A stretch of DNA of 63,253 nt from contig JALHOR010000014.1 of assembly GCA_022842885.1 (NCBI GenBank), forward strand, positions 5,806-69,058, written 5' to 3'. The stretch's first letter is position 1. Every line of letters begins with the position of its first letter. Positions 35,516 through 44,399 of this stretch are shown one piece after another. The stretch comes from Anaerolineae bacterium. Its GTDB lineage: Bacteria; Chloroflexota; Anaerolineae; Aggregatilineales; Phototrophicaceae. Position numbers and translations under genes: made by a program. Under the pieces are notes generated by a model. It worked only from the letters and a program-made list of their open reading frames with translations. It did not search any database and was not told the DNA's origin.

Positions 35516-37051
35516 ATGGTTATTCCGAATACAACATCGTTAGCACTGATTGTCAATTCTGTGGCGACGCCGCTGATTTTGTTTCATCAAGAACATCTGT
35601 TGTTAGCAAATTCCGCCGCTTCCGAGCTATTGGCATATCCTGCCGAAGCTCTCAGCCGAATGACATGGTATCATTTGATTCCGCAAAATACCGAAAACAC
35701 CTTGCAAAAACTGTTTGCCAATCAGGGCGGGCAATTATGGTTAATGACCGCCAATGGGCAACTGTTAGACAGCGAATGGGCGATTCAGCCCGCGCCGTAT
35801 GCCGGGCAACATTATTTTATGGCAACCCTGCGCCGGGCAGTAACGGTTGCCAATACCCACATGGAAAAAACACTGCCCAATAATCATGAAAATGCTTTGT
35901 TCAAGCGCCTGCGCCAATACAGCCAAAAATTAGAAACGTTGGTGAATACGCGCAACCAAGAACTGCAAGAAGAACGTCGCCGCTTGCAAATTATCTTGGA
36001 TACCGTGCGCGAGGGTATTTTCTACATGGAAGATTATACCTTCCAGTATGCCAATCCAGCATTTTGCCGCATGGTGGGGTATAGCCTGTCCGAATTAGCG
36101 GGGCAAACCTTGTCTTTGCTGCGGATTCCTATTGATACGGCAGAAGTAGACCCCTTTTTGCTGCTGCTGCTCGACGAAGAAAGCAAAGCGCGTAACGAAA
36201 CAGGCTTGCGTTGCCGCGATGGACGCATCATTTATGTTCGCCTGACCTTTACGCTGGTGGGTAATCCGGGCGAACAACCCACACGGGTCGTCGCCGCCGT
36301 TCACGACATCACCGCCGAAAGACAATTACAAGAGCAGCGGTCACGTTTTATTGCCAATGCTGCCCATGAACTTCGCACGCCCCTCACCAGTTTTGGGCTG
36401 CGGTTGCATATGATTCGCAAACAGCCGGAAAAAGCCGCGCAGCATCTGGATAATTTAGAGCGCGTAACGGCATATATGAAGCATCTCGTTGAAGAAATGG
36501 TGGATTTGACGCGCTTTGAAAAAGGCATCATTGAACTGAACCGCGCCATTACACCAATGCAGCCTCTCATTTTGGAAGCCATGACGACGTATGAGCCAGT
36601 CGCCCGCCAAAAACAAATCTCGCTGGTTCATGAAATGCCCAAACAAAAAATCGTCGCGGATGTAGACCGCCACCGCATTGTGCAATTGGTCGCTAATTTG
36701 ATTGTGAATGCGATTCAAGATAGCACACCGCAAAGCGCCATCACTATCCGGTTGCAGCAGTTAAGTGAACCGGGGGTGGATTATGTGCTGGTGGAGGTGG
36801 AAGATACGGGCGAAGGTATTCCGGCAGAACTACTGCCCGATGCGATTTTTGCACCGTTTAGTCGTCCGGGCAATGGCAATCATCGCAATACTGCGTTTGG
36901 GCTGGCACTTGCCCGCGAAATTGTGACGCTGCATGGTGGCATTATCCGCGCCCAAAGTATTGTAGGGACAGGCAGCATTTTTAGCGTGTATTTACCGCTA
37001 CCTGCTGAAGCCGCCGATGCCCAACAATGGGCAACCCCATCGCCTGATTAA
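35516..37051 (+). CDS. PAS sensor histidine kinase
   Basis: This 511-residue cytoplasmic kinase has two PAS modules (about 10-110 and 165-275), joined by a charged helical linker, and a HisKA domain with phospho-acceptor His284 in NAAHELRTPLTS. The HATPase domain has NLIVNAIQDS, DTGEGIPAEL and the FGLALAREIV motif (a weak G2 box). It lacks transmembrane segments, so it probably senses a soluble signal. No response regulator is beside it; the convergent TetR gene overlaps its stop by four bases. The 240-bp upstream region shows no clear promoter. Confidence 0.92.
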   Translation: MVIPNTTSLALIVNSVATPLILFHQEHLLLANSAASELLAYPAEALSRMTWYHLIPQNTENTLQKLFANQGGQLWLMTANGQLLDSEWAIQPAPYAGQHYFMATLRRAVTVANTHMEKTLPNNHENALFKRLRQYSQKLETLVNTRNQELQEERRRLQIILDTVREGIFYMEDYTFQYANPAFCRMVGYSLSELAGQTLSLLRIPIDTAEVDPFLLLLLDEESKARNETGLRCRDGRIIYVRLTFTLVGNPGEQPTRVVAAVHDITAERQLQEQRSRFIANAAHELRTPLTSFGLRLHMIRKQPEKAAQHLDNLERVTAYMKHLVEEMVDLTRFEKGIIELNRAITPMQPLILEAMTTYEPVARQKQISLVHEMPKQKIVADVDRHRIVQLVANLIVNAIQDSTPQSAITIRLQQLSEPGVDYVLVEVEDTGEGIPAELLPDAIFAPFSRPGNGNHRNTAFGLALAREIVTLHGGIIRAQSIVGTGSIFSVYLPLPAEAADAQQWATPSPD

Positions 37052-37752
37052 GAGGCTTTGCCCGTCTCTGGGACGGACTGGGGCGGTACTTCGCCAAACA
37101 CCATCGCTAAAATCGCTGCTAATTTGACGGTGGCTTTGCTAATCAATGGCATCAATAACATGGGACGATAGAGTTTTAATGCCTCATGCATAAAATCCAG
37201 CAGCAAAAAAGTCGCTCGATTTTCCGATGATTTGTCGTATAACCAGAACAACAACATCAACAAATGAAAACAGTAGAGCAATGTAGCGAGACTGTTTGCC
37301 AGCGGTTGTGTGGGTTTATCGGTCGCCTCTTGGACAAGCTGTTTGAACGCCTCTAGCATCGTATCGCGCCCTTCGGTGGTGCGCTTGCCCCATACCGACA
37401 TTTCTACATCAGGGCGCATCATCGCACCAAACATCGCCGCCATCGCCGCCCGATACGGTTGCACTTGCGTCATCTTGTGTTTCATCAGCGTATGATAGCG
37501 GTCTGCCATCGTTCCAACAGGCAGCCCATGCGTCTGCGCCAGTGATTCGGCTGCCAAATGCTCGTACAGCGCAATCACCAACTCTTCTTTTTGCGAAAAA
37601 TAACGATACGTCAGTCCCGGTGAGCAATCGGCTGCCGCTGCAATATCCCGCATGGTAGTCGTTTCATAGCCATGTTCCGCAAAAAGGCGAATGGCGGTCT
37701 CAAGGATATGTTGGCGGGTTTGCTGCCCCTTGTGTGTTAATTCGCTGTCCAT
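37048..37752 (-). CDS. TetR-family transcriptional regulator
   Basis: The N-terminal helix-turn-helix reads ILETAIRLFAEHGYETTTM, then DIAAAADCSPGLTYRYFSQK, the classic TetR DNA-binding domain; the C-terminal helices (about 75-215) form an inducer-binding domain rich in Leu and Met. The target and ligand are unknown. Its stop overlaps that of the convergent histidine kinase by four bases. An AAACGTTT palindrome at 37799-37806, about 50 bases upstream of its start, is a candidate self-operator, but only by position. Confidence 0.9.
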   Translation of the reverse strand: MDSELTHKGQQTRQHILETAIRLFAEHGYETTTMRDIAAAADCSPGLTYRYFSQKEELVIALYEHLAAESLAQTHGLPVGTMADRYHTLMKHKMTQVQPYRAAMAAMFGAMMRPDVEMSVWGKRTTEGRDTMLEAFKQLVQEATDKPTQPLANSLATLLYCFHLLMLLFWLYDKSSENRATFLLLDFMHEALKLYRPMLLMPLISKATVKLAAILAMVFGEVPPQSVPETGKAS

Positions 37753-38001
37753 AGGCTGATGCTAAGTTAAAGTACCCAATTGACGTTCATTTTATTATAA
37801 ACGTTTTGAATACAAATATGAAGTCGGGAGCATTTTGGTTTTGTAAGCTAAACGCAAAAAAATAATTTGCACGCAGAAGGTTCTGGGCGCTGGATGGCTT
37901 TATCACAGGTTTAGGGGAAAAAATACAGCACCAAGTCATGAATGAACTTGGCAGAGCAAGAGGGTGATGATTATCTTAATGGGTACTGGCGGGCAATCAG
38001 C

Positions 38002-38027
38002 AAAAACAATGGGCGGGTGCGCCCACT
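38002..38027 (-). terminator. Rho-independent terminator of the coaD operon
   Basis: On the minus strand, an eight-pair stem AGTGGGCG/CGCCCATT (one G-U pair, loop CACC) is followed by GTTTTTG. It stands just beyond the stop of the coiled-coil gene, so it ends that operon. Confidence 0.8.
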
Positions 38028-38034
38028 GTTTCAC

Positions 38035-38574
38035 TTAATCTTCGTAATCGTTATGCCCGATAGTCACTTTTTCAGCTTCTACTGGCATGGGAATATGCAC
38101 GGGCTGCGGCGGTAGCGGCGAAGGTTGCGCGGCGGGTTGCATGATGACGCTAATGCCGTTGCGAACTTCGGTTAAATCGCGCACCAATTGCTGTTCCAGT
38201 TGTTTGAGCATATCCACCACATATTGGTCAGCTTCGGCAGTGATGCGGGCGGCTTCGCGCCGGGCTTGGTCAATGACTTCATTGGCACGGGCAGAGGCGG
38301 CTTGTACCGTTGAATCGTGGTCTATCATTTGCTCTGCCTTCAGGCGGTGCTGCTGAACAATGCGGGCAGCTTCTTCGTGCGCTTCGGACAGGATGCGCTC
38401 GCGTTGTTGCAAGATACGCCGCGATTTTTCAATTTCTTCCGGGATAGAAATCCGCATCTGGTCAATCAATTCCAGCGCCCGTTCTTCATCAATCATCGTA
38501 TATTTGGTACCGAAGAGATGCCGCCCCTCATCAATCAAATCTTCTAGGCGGTCTACTAAGTGTTGAATATCCAT
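38035..38574 (-). CDS. Coiled-coil DivIVA/ATP-synthase-b-like protein
   Basis: A 179-residue protein dominated by a long charged coiled coil (about residues 45-140, with heptads such as REAARITAEADQYV), followed by a Pro-rich tail. It resembles the small DivIVA-like or F0-b-like proteins that accompany coaD in Chloroflexota, and may scaffold cell-pole or envelope complexes. Its start is 32 bp downstream of the coaD stop on the same strand, so the two are probably co-transcribed, and the terminator follows its stop. Exact function unknown. Confidence 0.8.
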   Translation of the reverse strand: MDIQHLVDRLEDLIDEGRHLFGTKYTMIDEERALELIDQMRISIPEEIEKSRRILQQRERILSEAHEEAARIVQQHRLKAEQMIDHDSTVQAASARANEVIDQARREAARITAEADQYVVDMLKQLEQQLVRDLTEVRNGISVIMQPAAQPSPLPPQPVHIPMPVEAEKVTIGHNDYED

Positions 38575-38606
38575 CTAAAAAATCCCTCCCTCAAAAGCCG
38601 AAATCT

Positions 38607-39101
38607 TTACTGCTCTTCCAGTGCCAAAAAGCGTTCTCGCAGTGCCTCGCGTACATGGACCGGCACCATATGGCTCACATCCCCGCCCAATTCTGCGATT
38701 TCGCGGACGGTGCTGCTGCTGATATGGATGTAGCGTTCATCCGCCAAAATAGCGACTGTCTCAATGTCGGGGGCTAATTTTTTATTGGCTAACCCCATAC
38801 GAAATTCAAATTCAAAATCGCCGAAGACGCGCATTCCCCGAATGAGTGCCATTGCGTCAACCGAATGCACATAGTTTACCGCCAGCCCAGAAAAGTGTGC
38901 AACTTTTATGTTGGGATATGGTAAGAAACATTCTTCCGCCATGCTCACCCGTTGTTCCAACGGAAATAACACATTCTTCTTAGGCGTACTATACACTGCC
39001 ACCAGCACTTCGTCAAAAATTTTGGCAGCACGCACCGCAATATCAATATGCCCAAAATGAATTGGGTCGAGTGATGCTGGATAGACCGCACGACGTAACA
39101 T
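38607..39101 (-). CDS. coaD: Phosphopantetheine adenylyltransferase
   Basis: CoaD joins ATP and 4'-phosphopantetheine to make dephospho-CoA, the fourth step of CoA biosynthesis. The nucleotidyltransferase HxGH motif is His15-Phe-Gly-His18 (YPASLDPIHFGHID), and the ISSSTVREIA segment corresponds to the second ATP-binding motif. Length 164 residues is normal. It heads a two-gene unit with the coiled-coil gene and is divergent from the ABC ATPase gene 135 bp away. Confidence 0.96.
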   Translation of the reverse strand: MLRRAVYPASLDPIHFGHIDIAVRAAKIFDEVLVAVYSTPKKNVLFPLEQRVSMAEECFLPYPNIKVAHFSGLAVNYVHSVDAMALIRGMRVFGDFEFEFRMGLANKKLAPDIETVAILADERYIHISSSTVREIAELGGDVSHMVPVHVREALRERFLALEEQ

Positions 39102-39236
39102 ACCTTACCCTTAGCCTGCATAAACAATGAGAGTGTAATGTAGATTGTCGTTTTCTGCCACTTTTTATATTTTTTAGAATAAGCGCATAATTGAGACAGG
39201 ACTAATGGCTCATAGTGTGTTAGGTAGACCCGCTTG

Positions 39237-39989
39237 ATGGCACTTACGATTGATAATCTACACATGACATTTCAGACGCCCGATGGCAAACTACCCGCTT
39301 TGGGTCCCGTCTCGGTCAGCCTAGCCGAAGGCAGTTTTACGTGTTTGCTCGGACCGAGTGGCTGTGGAAAAAGTACCCTCGTGCGCGTGTGTGCTGGCTT
39401 GCAAAAACCCACCACCGGACGGGTACTATTAGGCGATACCGTTATCACTGCGCCGTCGCCCCAAATGGGGGTAATGTTCCAAGACGCCAACCTCATGCCC
39501 TGGCGCACTGTGCGCGACAATATGGCGCTGCCGCTAGAATTAGCCGGGGTTACGACAGCCCAACGGGTTCAGCACACCGATACGTTATTACCGATGTTGG
39601 GGCTGGGTGATTTTGCTCAGGCGTATCCGAGCGAGCTTTCCGGCGGGATGCGCCAGCGGGTGGCTTTGGGGCGCGTTTTAATCCAGTCACCAGCCGTCTT
39701 GTTACTCGATGAACCGTTTGGCGCGTTGGATGCCCTCACGCGGGAACATATCAGCTTGGATATTTTGCGCGTGTGGGAAGCGCAGCGGCAAACGGTCTTG
39801 ATGGTGACGCACGATATTCAAGAGGCAGTCTTGCTGGCAGACCGTATATTGGTGATGAGTCGGCGTCCGGGGCGTATCGTGGCAGACATTATCAGCGACC
39901 TGCCACGTCCCCGAACTCATGAGATAGTGTATACGCCTGAATTTAACGCGCTGGCGCGGCAAATCCGCGCTGCCATCGAAATAGCCTAA
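39237..39989 (+). CDS. ABC transporter ATP-binding protein (SsuB/TauB type)
   Basis: A 251-residue ATPase with Walker A GPSGCGKST, Q-loop FQDANLMPWRTV, ABC signature LSGGMRQRVALGR, Walker B LLLDEPFGALDA and the H-loop VTHD. It is closest to the nitrate/sulfonate/taurine/bicarbonate importers. Neither a permease nor a binding protein is adjacent, so it would have to join a transporter encoded elsewhere. The ATG at 39237 is preferred to a TTG three bases earlier; no strong ribosome site is visible. A DUF6285 gene follows 14 bp later. Confidence 0.92.
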   Translation: MALTIDNLHMTFQTPDGKLPALGPVSVSLAEGSFTCLLGPSGCGKSTLVRVCAGLQKPTTGRVLLGDTVITAPSPQMGVMFQDANLMPWRTVRDNMALPLELAGVTTAQRVQHTDTLLPMLGLGDFAQAYPSELSGGMRQRVALGRVLIQSPAVLLLDEPFGALDALTREHISLDILRVWEAQRQTVLMVTHDIQEAVLLADRILVMSRRPGRIVADIISDLPRPRTHEIVYTPEFNALARQIRAAIEIA

Positions 39990-40003
39990 CTGGAGCAAGC
40001 CTT

Positions 40004-40423
40004 ATGTACGATAGACCAAGTGCTTTTGAACTGATAGAAGCTGCCCGTTTGCACCTAGAACAGCAGGTGCTGCCTGTGGCAAAAGCGGCGAATCACAAAT
40101 TATATTTTCAGACGCTGGTTGCCGTGAATGTGATGAAAATTGTCGAGCGTGAATTGACACTCAGCAGCACGCATGGGCGGGCAGAATGGTCGCGGCTCAA
40201 TATGCTCTTAGGTGAGCAACCACTGCCGCCGGACTCAGAGGCTTTGCAACTGGCGCTGAAAGACCGGAATGCCCAATTATGCGCGGCGATTCGGGCAGGT
40301 GCGTATGACGACAACCGCGCTTTGTTCAGCCACCTAAAAGCCACCACGATTGAACAACTGGAAGTGGCGAATCCTAAATTGTTGGCAACATTAGCGGCTG
40401 AAGACGCCACAGATTCACCGTAG
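40004..40423 (+). CDS. DUF6285 family protein
   Basis: A 139-residue helical protein. The N-terminal DRPSAFELIEAARLHLEQQV and the VNVMKIVERELTL, LCAAIRAGAYDDNRALFSHL and TTIEQLEVANPKLL segments are those of DUF6285, a family usually found next to acyl-CoA dehydrogenases or aminoglycoside-phosphotransferase-like kinases. Here it follows an ABC ATPase by 14 bp instead. GGAG stands eight bases before its start. Biochemical function is unknown. Confidence 0.75.
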   Translation: MYDRPSAFELIEAARLHLEQQVLPVAKAANHKLYFQTLVAVNVMKIVERELTLSSTHGRAEWSRLNMLLGEQPLPPDSEALQLALKDRNAQLCAAIRAGAYDDNRALFSHLKATTIEQLEVANPKLLATLAAEDATDSP

Positions 40424-40487
40424 TCAGTTCATGCCGCCCTTTGTTATAGTGATGATTGAAAAAGACCATGTTTAGGAAATGCTACTT

Positions 40488-41294
40488 ATGGATGTAGGAT
40501 TCATAGAGAAAACGATCAAACAAGTGATGGCAGTCTTGGGCGAAGCCCGCTGTTATCCACGGACGGGGCGAACTGCCCCCGGTTTGGGGATAACCCCAGA
40601 CAATGCCACTATCGCCAGTTTAATTGACCATACGTTGCTTAAACCGGATGCTACTGCCCGGCAGATTGAAACGCTGTGCCATGAGGCGCTGCAATATGGG
40701 TTTGCCAGCGTCTGCGTGAACAGCGTGTATGTGCCATTGGTGGCAGCAATTCTTAAAGATAAACCGCCCAAAGTGTGCGCCGTAGTCGGGTTTCCGTTGG
40801 GCGCGGCACTGCCTCAAGTGAAAACCTACGAAGCGCAAGAAGCCTTGCGGCACGGCGCGAGCGAAATTGATATGGTGCTGCATATTGGGGCGCTCAAAAA
40901 TCGGGATTATGTGGCGCTGCACGACGACATCAGTGATGTGGCGCTGGTTGCCCATGACCATGATGCCCTGTGCAAAGTCATCATCGAAACGGCACTGCTG
41001 ACCGAAGAAGAAAAAATCATCGCCTGCCAAATTATTAAAGTCGCAGGTGCCGATTTTGTAAAAACCAGCACTGGCTTTGCCGAAGTAGGCGCAACCGTTG
41101 CCGACATCGCCTTGCTGCGGCAAATCGCGGGGGAAGGCGTGGGTATCAAAGCGGCTGGCGGCATTCATGATTTTGCCACTGCCCAAATGTTACGACAGGC
41201 GGGCGCAAATCGCTTGGGAACACATGCCGGGGTCAAAATTGCGCGGCAAGAAAGCGGCGAAACGGATGATAAAATTTCTATCGCTTATTACTAG
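40488..41294 (+). CDS. deoC: Deoxyribose-phosphate aldolase
   Basis: DeoC splits 2-deoxyribose-5-phosphate into glyceraldehyde-3-phosphate and acetaldehyde, salvaging deoxynucleosides. The Schiff-base lysine is Lys192 in ADFVKTSTGF, the ASEIDMVLHIG segment holds the acidic catalytic residue, and KAAGGI carries the second lysine of the proton relay. The N-terminal about 45 residues before LIDHTLLKPDAT are longer than in the short bacterial DeoC proteins but are found in many. The ATG at 40488 is chosen because AGGA stands ten bases upstream; one at 40479 lies too close to it. Its stop overlaps the convergent phosphoesterase by four bases. Confidence 0.95.
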   Translation: MDVGFIEKTIKQVMAVLGEARCYPRTGRTAPGLGITPDNATIASLIDHTLLKPDATARQIETLCHEALQYGFASVCVNSVYVPLVAAILKDKPPKVCAVVGFPLGAALPQVKTYEAQEALRHGASEIDMVLHIGALKNRDYVALHDDISDVALVAHDHDALCKVIIETALLTEEEKIIACQIIKVAGADFVKTSTGFAEVGATVADIALLRQIAGEGVGIKAAGGIHDFATAQMLRQAGANRLGTHAGVKIARQESGETDDKISIAYY

Positions 41295-41962
41295 AATGTG
41301 CGAATTTCAGCGGTGATAATGCTGCCACGCTCAATCTCGATAACCCCATAGGCTTGATACAACCAGATGGGACCCGGATTGAAAACCAGTGTTTTGCCGA
41401 TTTGCTCCATCGTCTGAACATGATGTAAATGTCCGGTCAGACACAGCAGCGGTTGGCGGTGGTCAATAAAATCGCGGATAGCGCGGCTGCCTGCCCGTTT
41501 GCCTGAATATAAGCGGTCAGCTTCGGTTTCGTGCGGCGGATGATGCGTCATCAAGAGGGTGGGCGCACGGCGCGGCAACTGGTCGGTAATGGTTTGCAGC
41601 AGCATTTCGTATTGAAAATTGTCGTATACCAAATGCTCTTTGGGGGCATTTTGATAAGTCAAACAGCCCCCCAACCCTAACAATGTTAAGCCTTCCACCA
41701 CGACAAATTGCCCGTGCAAATTGCATTGGTGTTGGGTGAGGACATTACTCCCTTGCTGCGTATCCCACTCGCCCGGTACGGCAAGGATATGGGGATTATA
41801 CTGCCGCAGGGTTGCTAACACCTGCTCCATAGCACTGCTACTGCCGCGAATCGTTAAATCACCCGGCAACAGCACCCAATCTGCCGTATGGAGAACAGCT
41901 TGCAGCGACGGCAAATATTTCATGCCGCCCTCGTGCAAATCGGGTAGAACGACGAATTTCAT
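41291..41962 (-). CDS. Calcineurin-like metallophosphoesterase (copy 1, altered active site)
   Basis: A 223-residue phosphoesterase. Most metal ligands are present: LPDLH, LPGDL, THHPPH and GHLHHV. However, the motif that is usually GNHD reads GEWD, losing both the metal-bridging Asn and the catalytic His. It begins one base beyond the stop of the neighbouring copy at 41964 and shares its general layout (PGPIW near the C-terminus in both), so the pair arose by tandem duplication. Copy 1 may have changed substrate or become a binding or regulatory protein. Confidence 0.85.
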   Translation of the reverse strand: MKFVVLPDLHEGGMKYLPSLQAVLHTADWVLLPGDLTIRGSSSAMEQVLATLRQYNPHILAVPGEWDTQQGSNVLTQHQCNLHGQFVVVEGLTLLGLGGCLTYQNAPKEHLVYDNFQYEMLLQTITDQLPRRAPTLLMTHHPPHETEADRLYSGKRAGSRAIRDFIDHRQPLLCLTGHLHHVQTMEQIGKTLVFNPGPIWLYQAYGVIEIERGSIITAEIRTF

Positions 41963-41963
41963 T

Positions 41964-42626
41964 TCAGGCTATCACTTGCCGCAATTCAAGCGTTTTGACT
42001 GCTCCCGCCTGAATATCCGCAAACGCATAACAACCACTTTCCCAAATGGGACCCGGATTGACAATCGCTGTTTGCCCAATCTGGTCTATGGCAACAGCAT
42101 TATGAATATGCCCACAAAAGCAAATTAAGGGCTGCACACGCTCAATAAACGTCCGTAAGACATGGCTGCCGACATGCTGCCCATCGGGTAATTGGTCACA
42201 GCGTGTACCATAGGGCGGTTGATGACAGACCAAAATTTTCGGCAGCGTTGGTGGCACATCGTGAATAGCATCCTCTAAAAATGTGCCGATTTCATCTTCG
42301 CTGAAGACGAAGCGCCCGGCGTAAGGCAGCGCCCCACCCACACCACATAACGCCAGCCCCGCCAACGGTTGCCAAGTGCGATGCAAATTTAAGCCTTCGC
42401 GTGCCAAATATGCCAACATCGCGTCGGTATCCATATTGCCCGGCACCGCATAAATATGTTCATTGTATTCTTCCAGCGTGTTCAGCAACCGCTGCAAATG
42501 CTGCATGTTGCCATTGGTCATATCCCCGGCTAAAACGACAGCATCGGCACGCGCAATCTCGCGGGCAATCGGTTTTAAGGCGTCCGTTTTATCATGAATA
42601 TCGGGCAACACAATCAAGGTGGTCAT
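41964..42626 (-). CDS. Calcineurin-like metallophosphoesterase (copy 2)
   Basis: A 220-residue metallophosphoesterase with LPDIHDK, LAGDMTNG, the GNMD motif (as in YfcE-like enzymes, which have GNCD), CHQPPYGT and GHIHNA. It is likely an active phosphodiesterase; the natural substrate is unknown. Its stop is followed after one base by the ATG of copy 1 at 41962, so they are translationally coupled. The HD-domain gene lies 23 bp upstream in the same direction. Confidence 0.88.
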   Translation of the reverse strand: MTTLIVLPDIHDKTDALKPIAREIARADAVVLAGDMTNGNMQHLQRLLNTLEEYNEHIYAVPGNMDTDAMLAYLAREGLNLHRTWQPLAGLALCGVGGALPYAGRFVFSEDEIGTFLEDAIHDVPPTLPKILVCHQPPYGTRCDQLPDGQHVGSHVLRTFIERVQPLICFCGHIHNAVAIDQIGQTAIVNPGPIWESGCYAFADIQAGAVKTLELRQVIA

Positions 42627-42649
42627 GGGGTCTGCCTTAGCAGCGAAGA

Positions 42650-43174
42650 TTAATTGGCATCATCGGCAGCTTTTAGCCGTGCCAAGAGTGAGTATAACGG
42701 ATGTTGGGCATTTTGACTTAGGGCATCGGCGTGATGGGCGGCTAACCAAACCACCTGTGCCGATGACCCCACCTCTGCCAACATATGGGCGCTCCACGCC
42801 GGATGATGCTGCCGCACCACGAAGGGCGCCCGCCAGATTGTGAGCGTATCATCGCGTGTCCAACGATGAAACAACGCTGGCAATAATTTTTCAACCATAA
42901 CGGATAGTGTGCGCTGCGCTACATTCAGCGCGTAACGACTTTTGCCACAATCGTGCAGCAGTGCCGCCACTGCCAAATCGGGCGGAGTCTCTGGCGCTTG
43001 TGCCAACACGGTTCGCAACACATTCAAACTGTGGAGTTGTTCGCTGCGCGTCATCTTGTGGAACAATGCCTGTTGTGCGGGTGATAGATACTGGGCAGCC
43101 AAGGCGCTGTCTACGGGTTGCGTGAAAGCGAACAGCGCCTGAATGCCCTGTTTCAAACGATAGGTAATTGCCAT
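42650..43174 (-). CDS. HD-domain phosphohydrolase-like protein
   Basis: A 174-residue protein with an HD-type metal site: EQLHSLNVLRTVL, then ALLHDCGKSRY (the HD doublet), and HHPAWSAHMLAE with AAHHAD further on. HD proteins hydrolyse nucleotides or cyclic nucleotides. The ATG at 43174 shares its A with the TAA stop of the M50 gene, so the two are coupled; longer in-frame starts up to 43315 would lie inside that gene. It is in the same operon as the two phosphoesterases downstream. Confidence 0.82.
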   Translation of the reverse strand: MAITYRLKQGIQALFAFTQPVDSALAAQYLSPAQQALFHKMTRSEQLHSLNVLRTVLAQAPETPPDLAVAALLHDCGKSRYALNVAQRTLSVMVEKLLPALFHRWTRDDTLTIWRAPFVVRQHHPAWSAHMLAEVGSSAQVVWLAAHHADALSQNAQHPLYSLLARLKAADDAN

Positions 43175-44007
43175 TAAAACCCTAAGAGCAGTTGTACTAA
43201 TGTTGTCCAAGGTGGTGTTGTGATTCTGCCCAGAATATTCAAGCCCGGTATGATGAACGATGAAATGAACAGGAACACAAACACGATATACGAAAGCTGA
43301 TACCAATCGCGCCATTTATAGGCAGGCTGCTGCAAAAATTGTGCTATAGGGCGGGCATTTTTACGCAGTGCCGCTGGCACTTGGTCTTTGTTCAGGAAAG
43401 ACCCCGGCAGCAGCGCCAGCATCATATTCCAACCATCCAACGGCACTAACGGTATCAGGTTGAATACGAAGAAGGCGATGTTAGTGAAGATTGCCAGCAG
43501 CAATAACACCATCAAAAATTCAACAGGTGTGTTGATAAGCGATGGGCTGACGTATAACGTAAAGGCTTCTTCTACGCTAAACACCAAGCGCAAGATAAGC
43601 GCGGCTATAATAGCTTGTGCCAAATTCATCAGCGGGCCCGCAAAACTCGTCCAGAAGTTGCCCCAACGCGGGTCACGCATTGCCGACACATTAATGGGTA
43701 CTGACCCCAAGGCAATCATGCTCATCATATTGCCCGTCCGCATGAACGAAATCAGCAGCAATATCCCAATCAGCAGCGGTCCAATTTGCCCCATGCCGCT
43801 GACGAAACCCATCGTCATCATCAAATAAAACAAAAACCCACCGGGGTTAATATGTACCAGCGGATTCGGAGTGAGGCGTCCCATGCGCTTGGGGGTGGGG
43901 TCGCCCCAATAATTCGCCATCAAAGCATGACCATACTCATGCCAACCCATCCCAAAAAAAGCCACAATGACTGTGGCAGCAAACAATGGTATCGAAAAGC
44001 CATCCAT
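43174..44007 (-). CDS. M50 site-2 protease-like membrane metalloprotease
   Basis: A 277-residue polytopic protein with the zinc motif His23-Glu24-Tyr-Gly-His27 in the first helix and the second S2P motif NLIPLVPLDGW near residue 195, with about six transmembrane segments. Site-2 proteases cut transmembrane anti-sigma factors or other single-pass proteins. No anti-sigma factor is nearby, so the substrate is unknown. It is coupled to the HD gene by the TAATG overlap and forms the first gene of this operon. Confidence 0.92.
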   Translation of the reverse strand: MDGFSIPLFAATVIVAFFGMGWHEYGHALMANYWGDPTPKRMGRLTPNPLVHINPGGFLFYLMMTMGFVSGMGQIGPLLIGILLLISFMRTGNMMSMIALGSVPINVSAMRDPRWGNFWTSFAGPLMNLAQAIIAALILRLVFSVEEAFTLYVSPSLINTPVEFLMVLLLLAIFTNIAFFVFNLIPLVPLDGWNMMLALLPGSFLNKDQVPAALRKNARPIAQFLQQPAYKWRDWYQLSYIVFVFLFISSFIIPGLNILGRITTPPWTTLVQLLLGF

Positions 44008-44124
44008 GACGCGGATACTCCGTATTATGCTATTTCACACTGTGTTTCAGTATATCATATTACGAGATGAGAGCGTTGTGCGTTGTGGAATGCTAGATTA
44101 AAATCTCCCGCACGCAGTGTAACC

Positions 44125-44331
44125 ATGAGCAATCTTATGATAATGCCCGATGTCAAAATGCATGATCGCGTTCAAATGCGAAAAAAACATCCTTGCGGCA
44201 GCGATGAATGGGTGATTCATCGGGTAGGGGCAGATGTGGGCATCACCTGTGCCGGCTGTGGGCGGCGGGTGTTATTAGCCCGCGCTGTCTTTAATAAACG
44301 CTTGAAGAAAATTATTGAACCATCATCCTAA
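44125..44331 (+). CDS. DUF951 family protein
   Basis: A 68-residue protein with the conserved DUF951 core: the VQMRKKHPCGSDEWVIHRVGAD region, then CAGCGRRVLLARAVFNKRL. The three cysteines (PCGS and CAGC) look like a metal-binding site. Function is unknown; homologues are common in Firmicutes and Chloroflexota, often near replication or translation genes. An ATG at 44125 is preferred. It stands 68 bp upstream of the MGDG-synthase-like gene on the same strand. Confidence 0.88.
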   Translation: MSNLMIMPDVKMHDRVQMRKKHPCGSDEWVIHRVGADVGITCAGCGRRVLLARAVFNKRLKKIIEPSS

Positions 44332-44399
44332 TGGCGGATTCTGGGGGCTGCAAGGCAACCGGATAACCCATAGCGATGAATACGGGAAGGCTGTAGCGC

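Noticed and set aside
37780..37801. TTGACG...TATAAA as a promoter upstream of the TetR gene
   Set aside because: The spacer is only 10 bases and it points away from the TetR gene, so it is not functional as such.
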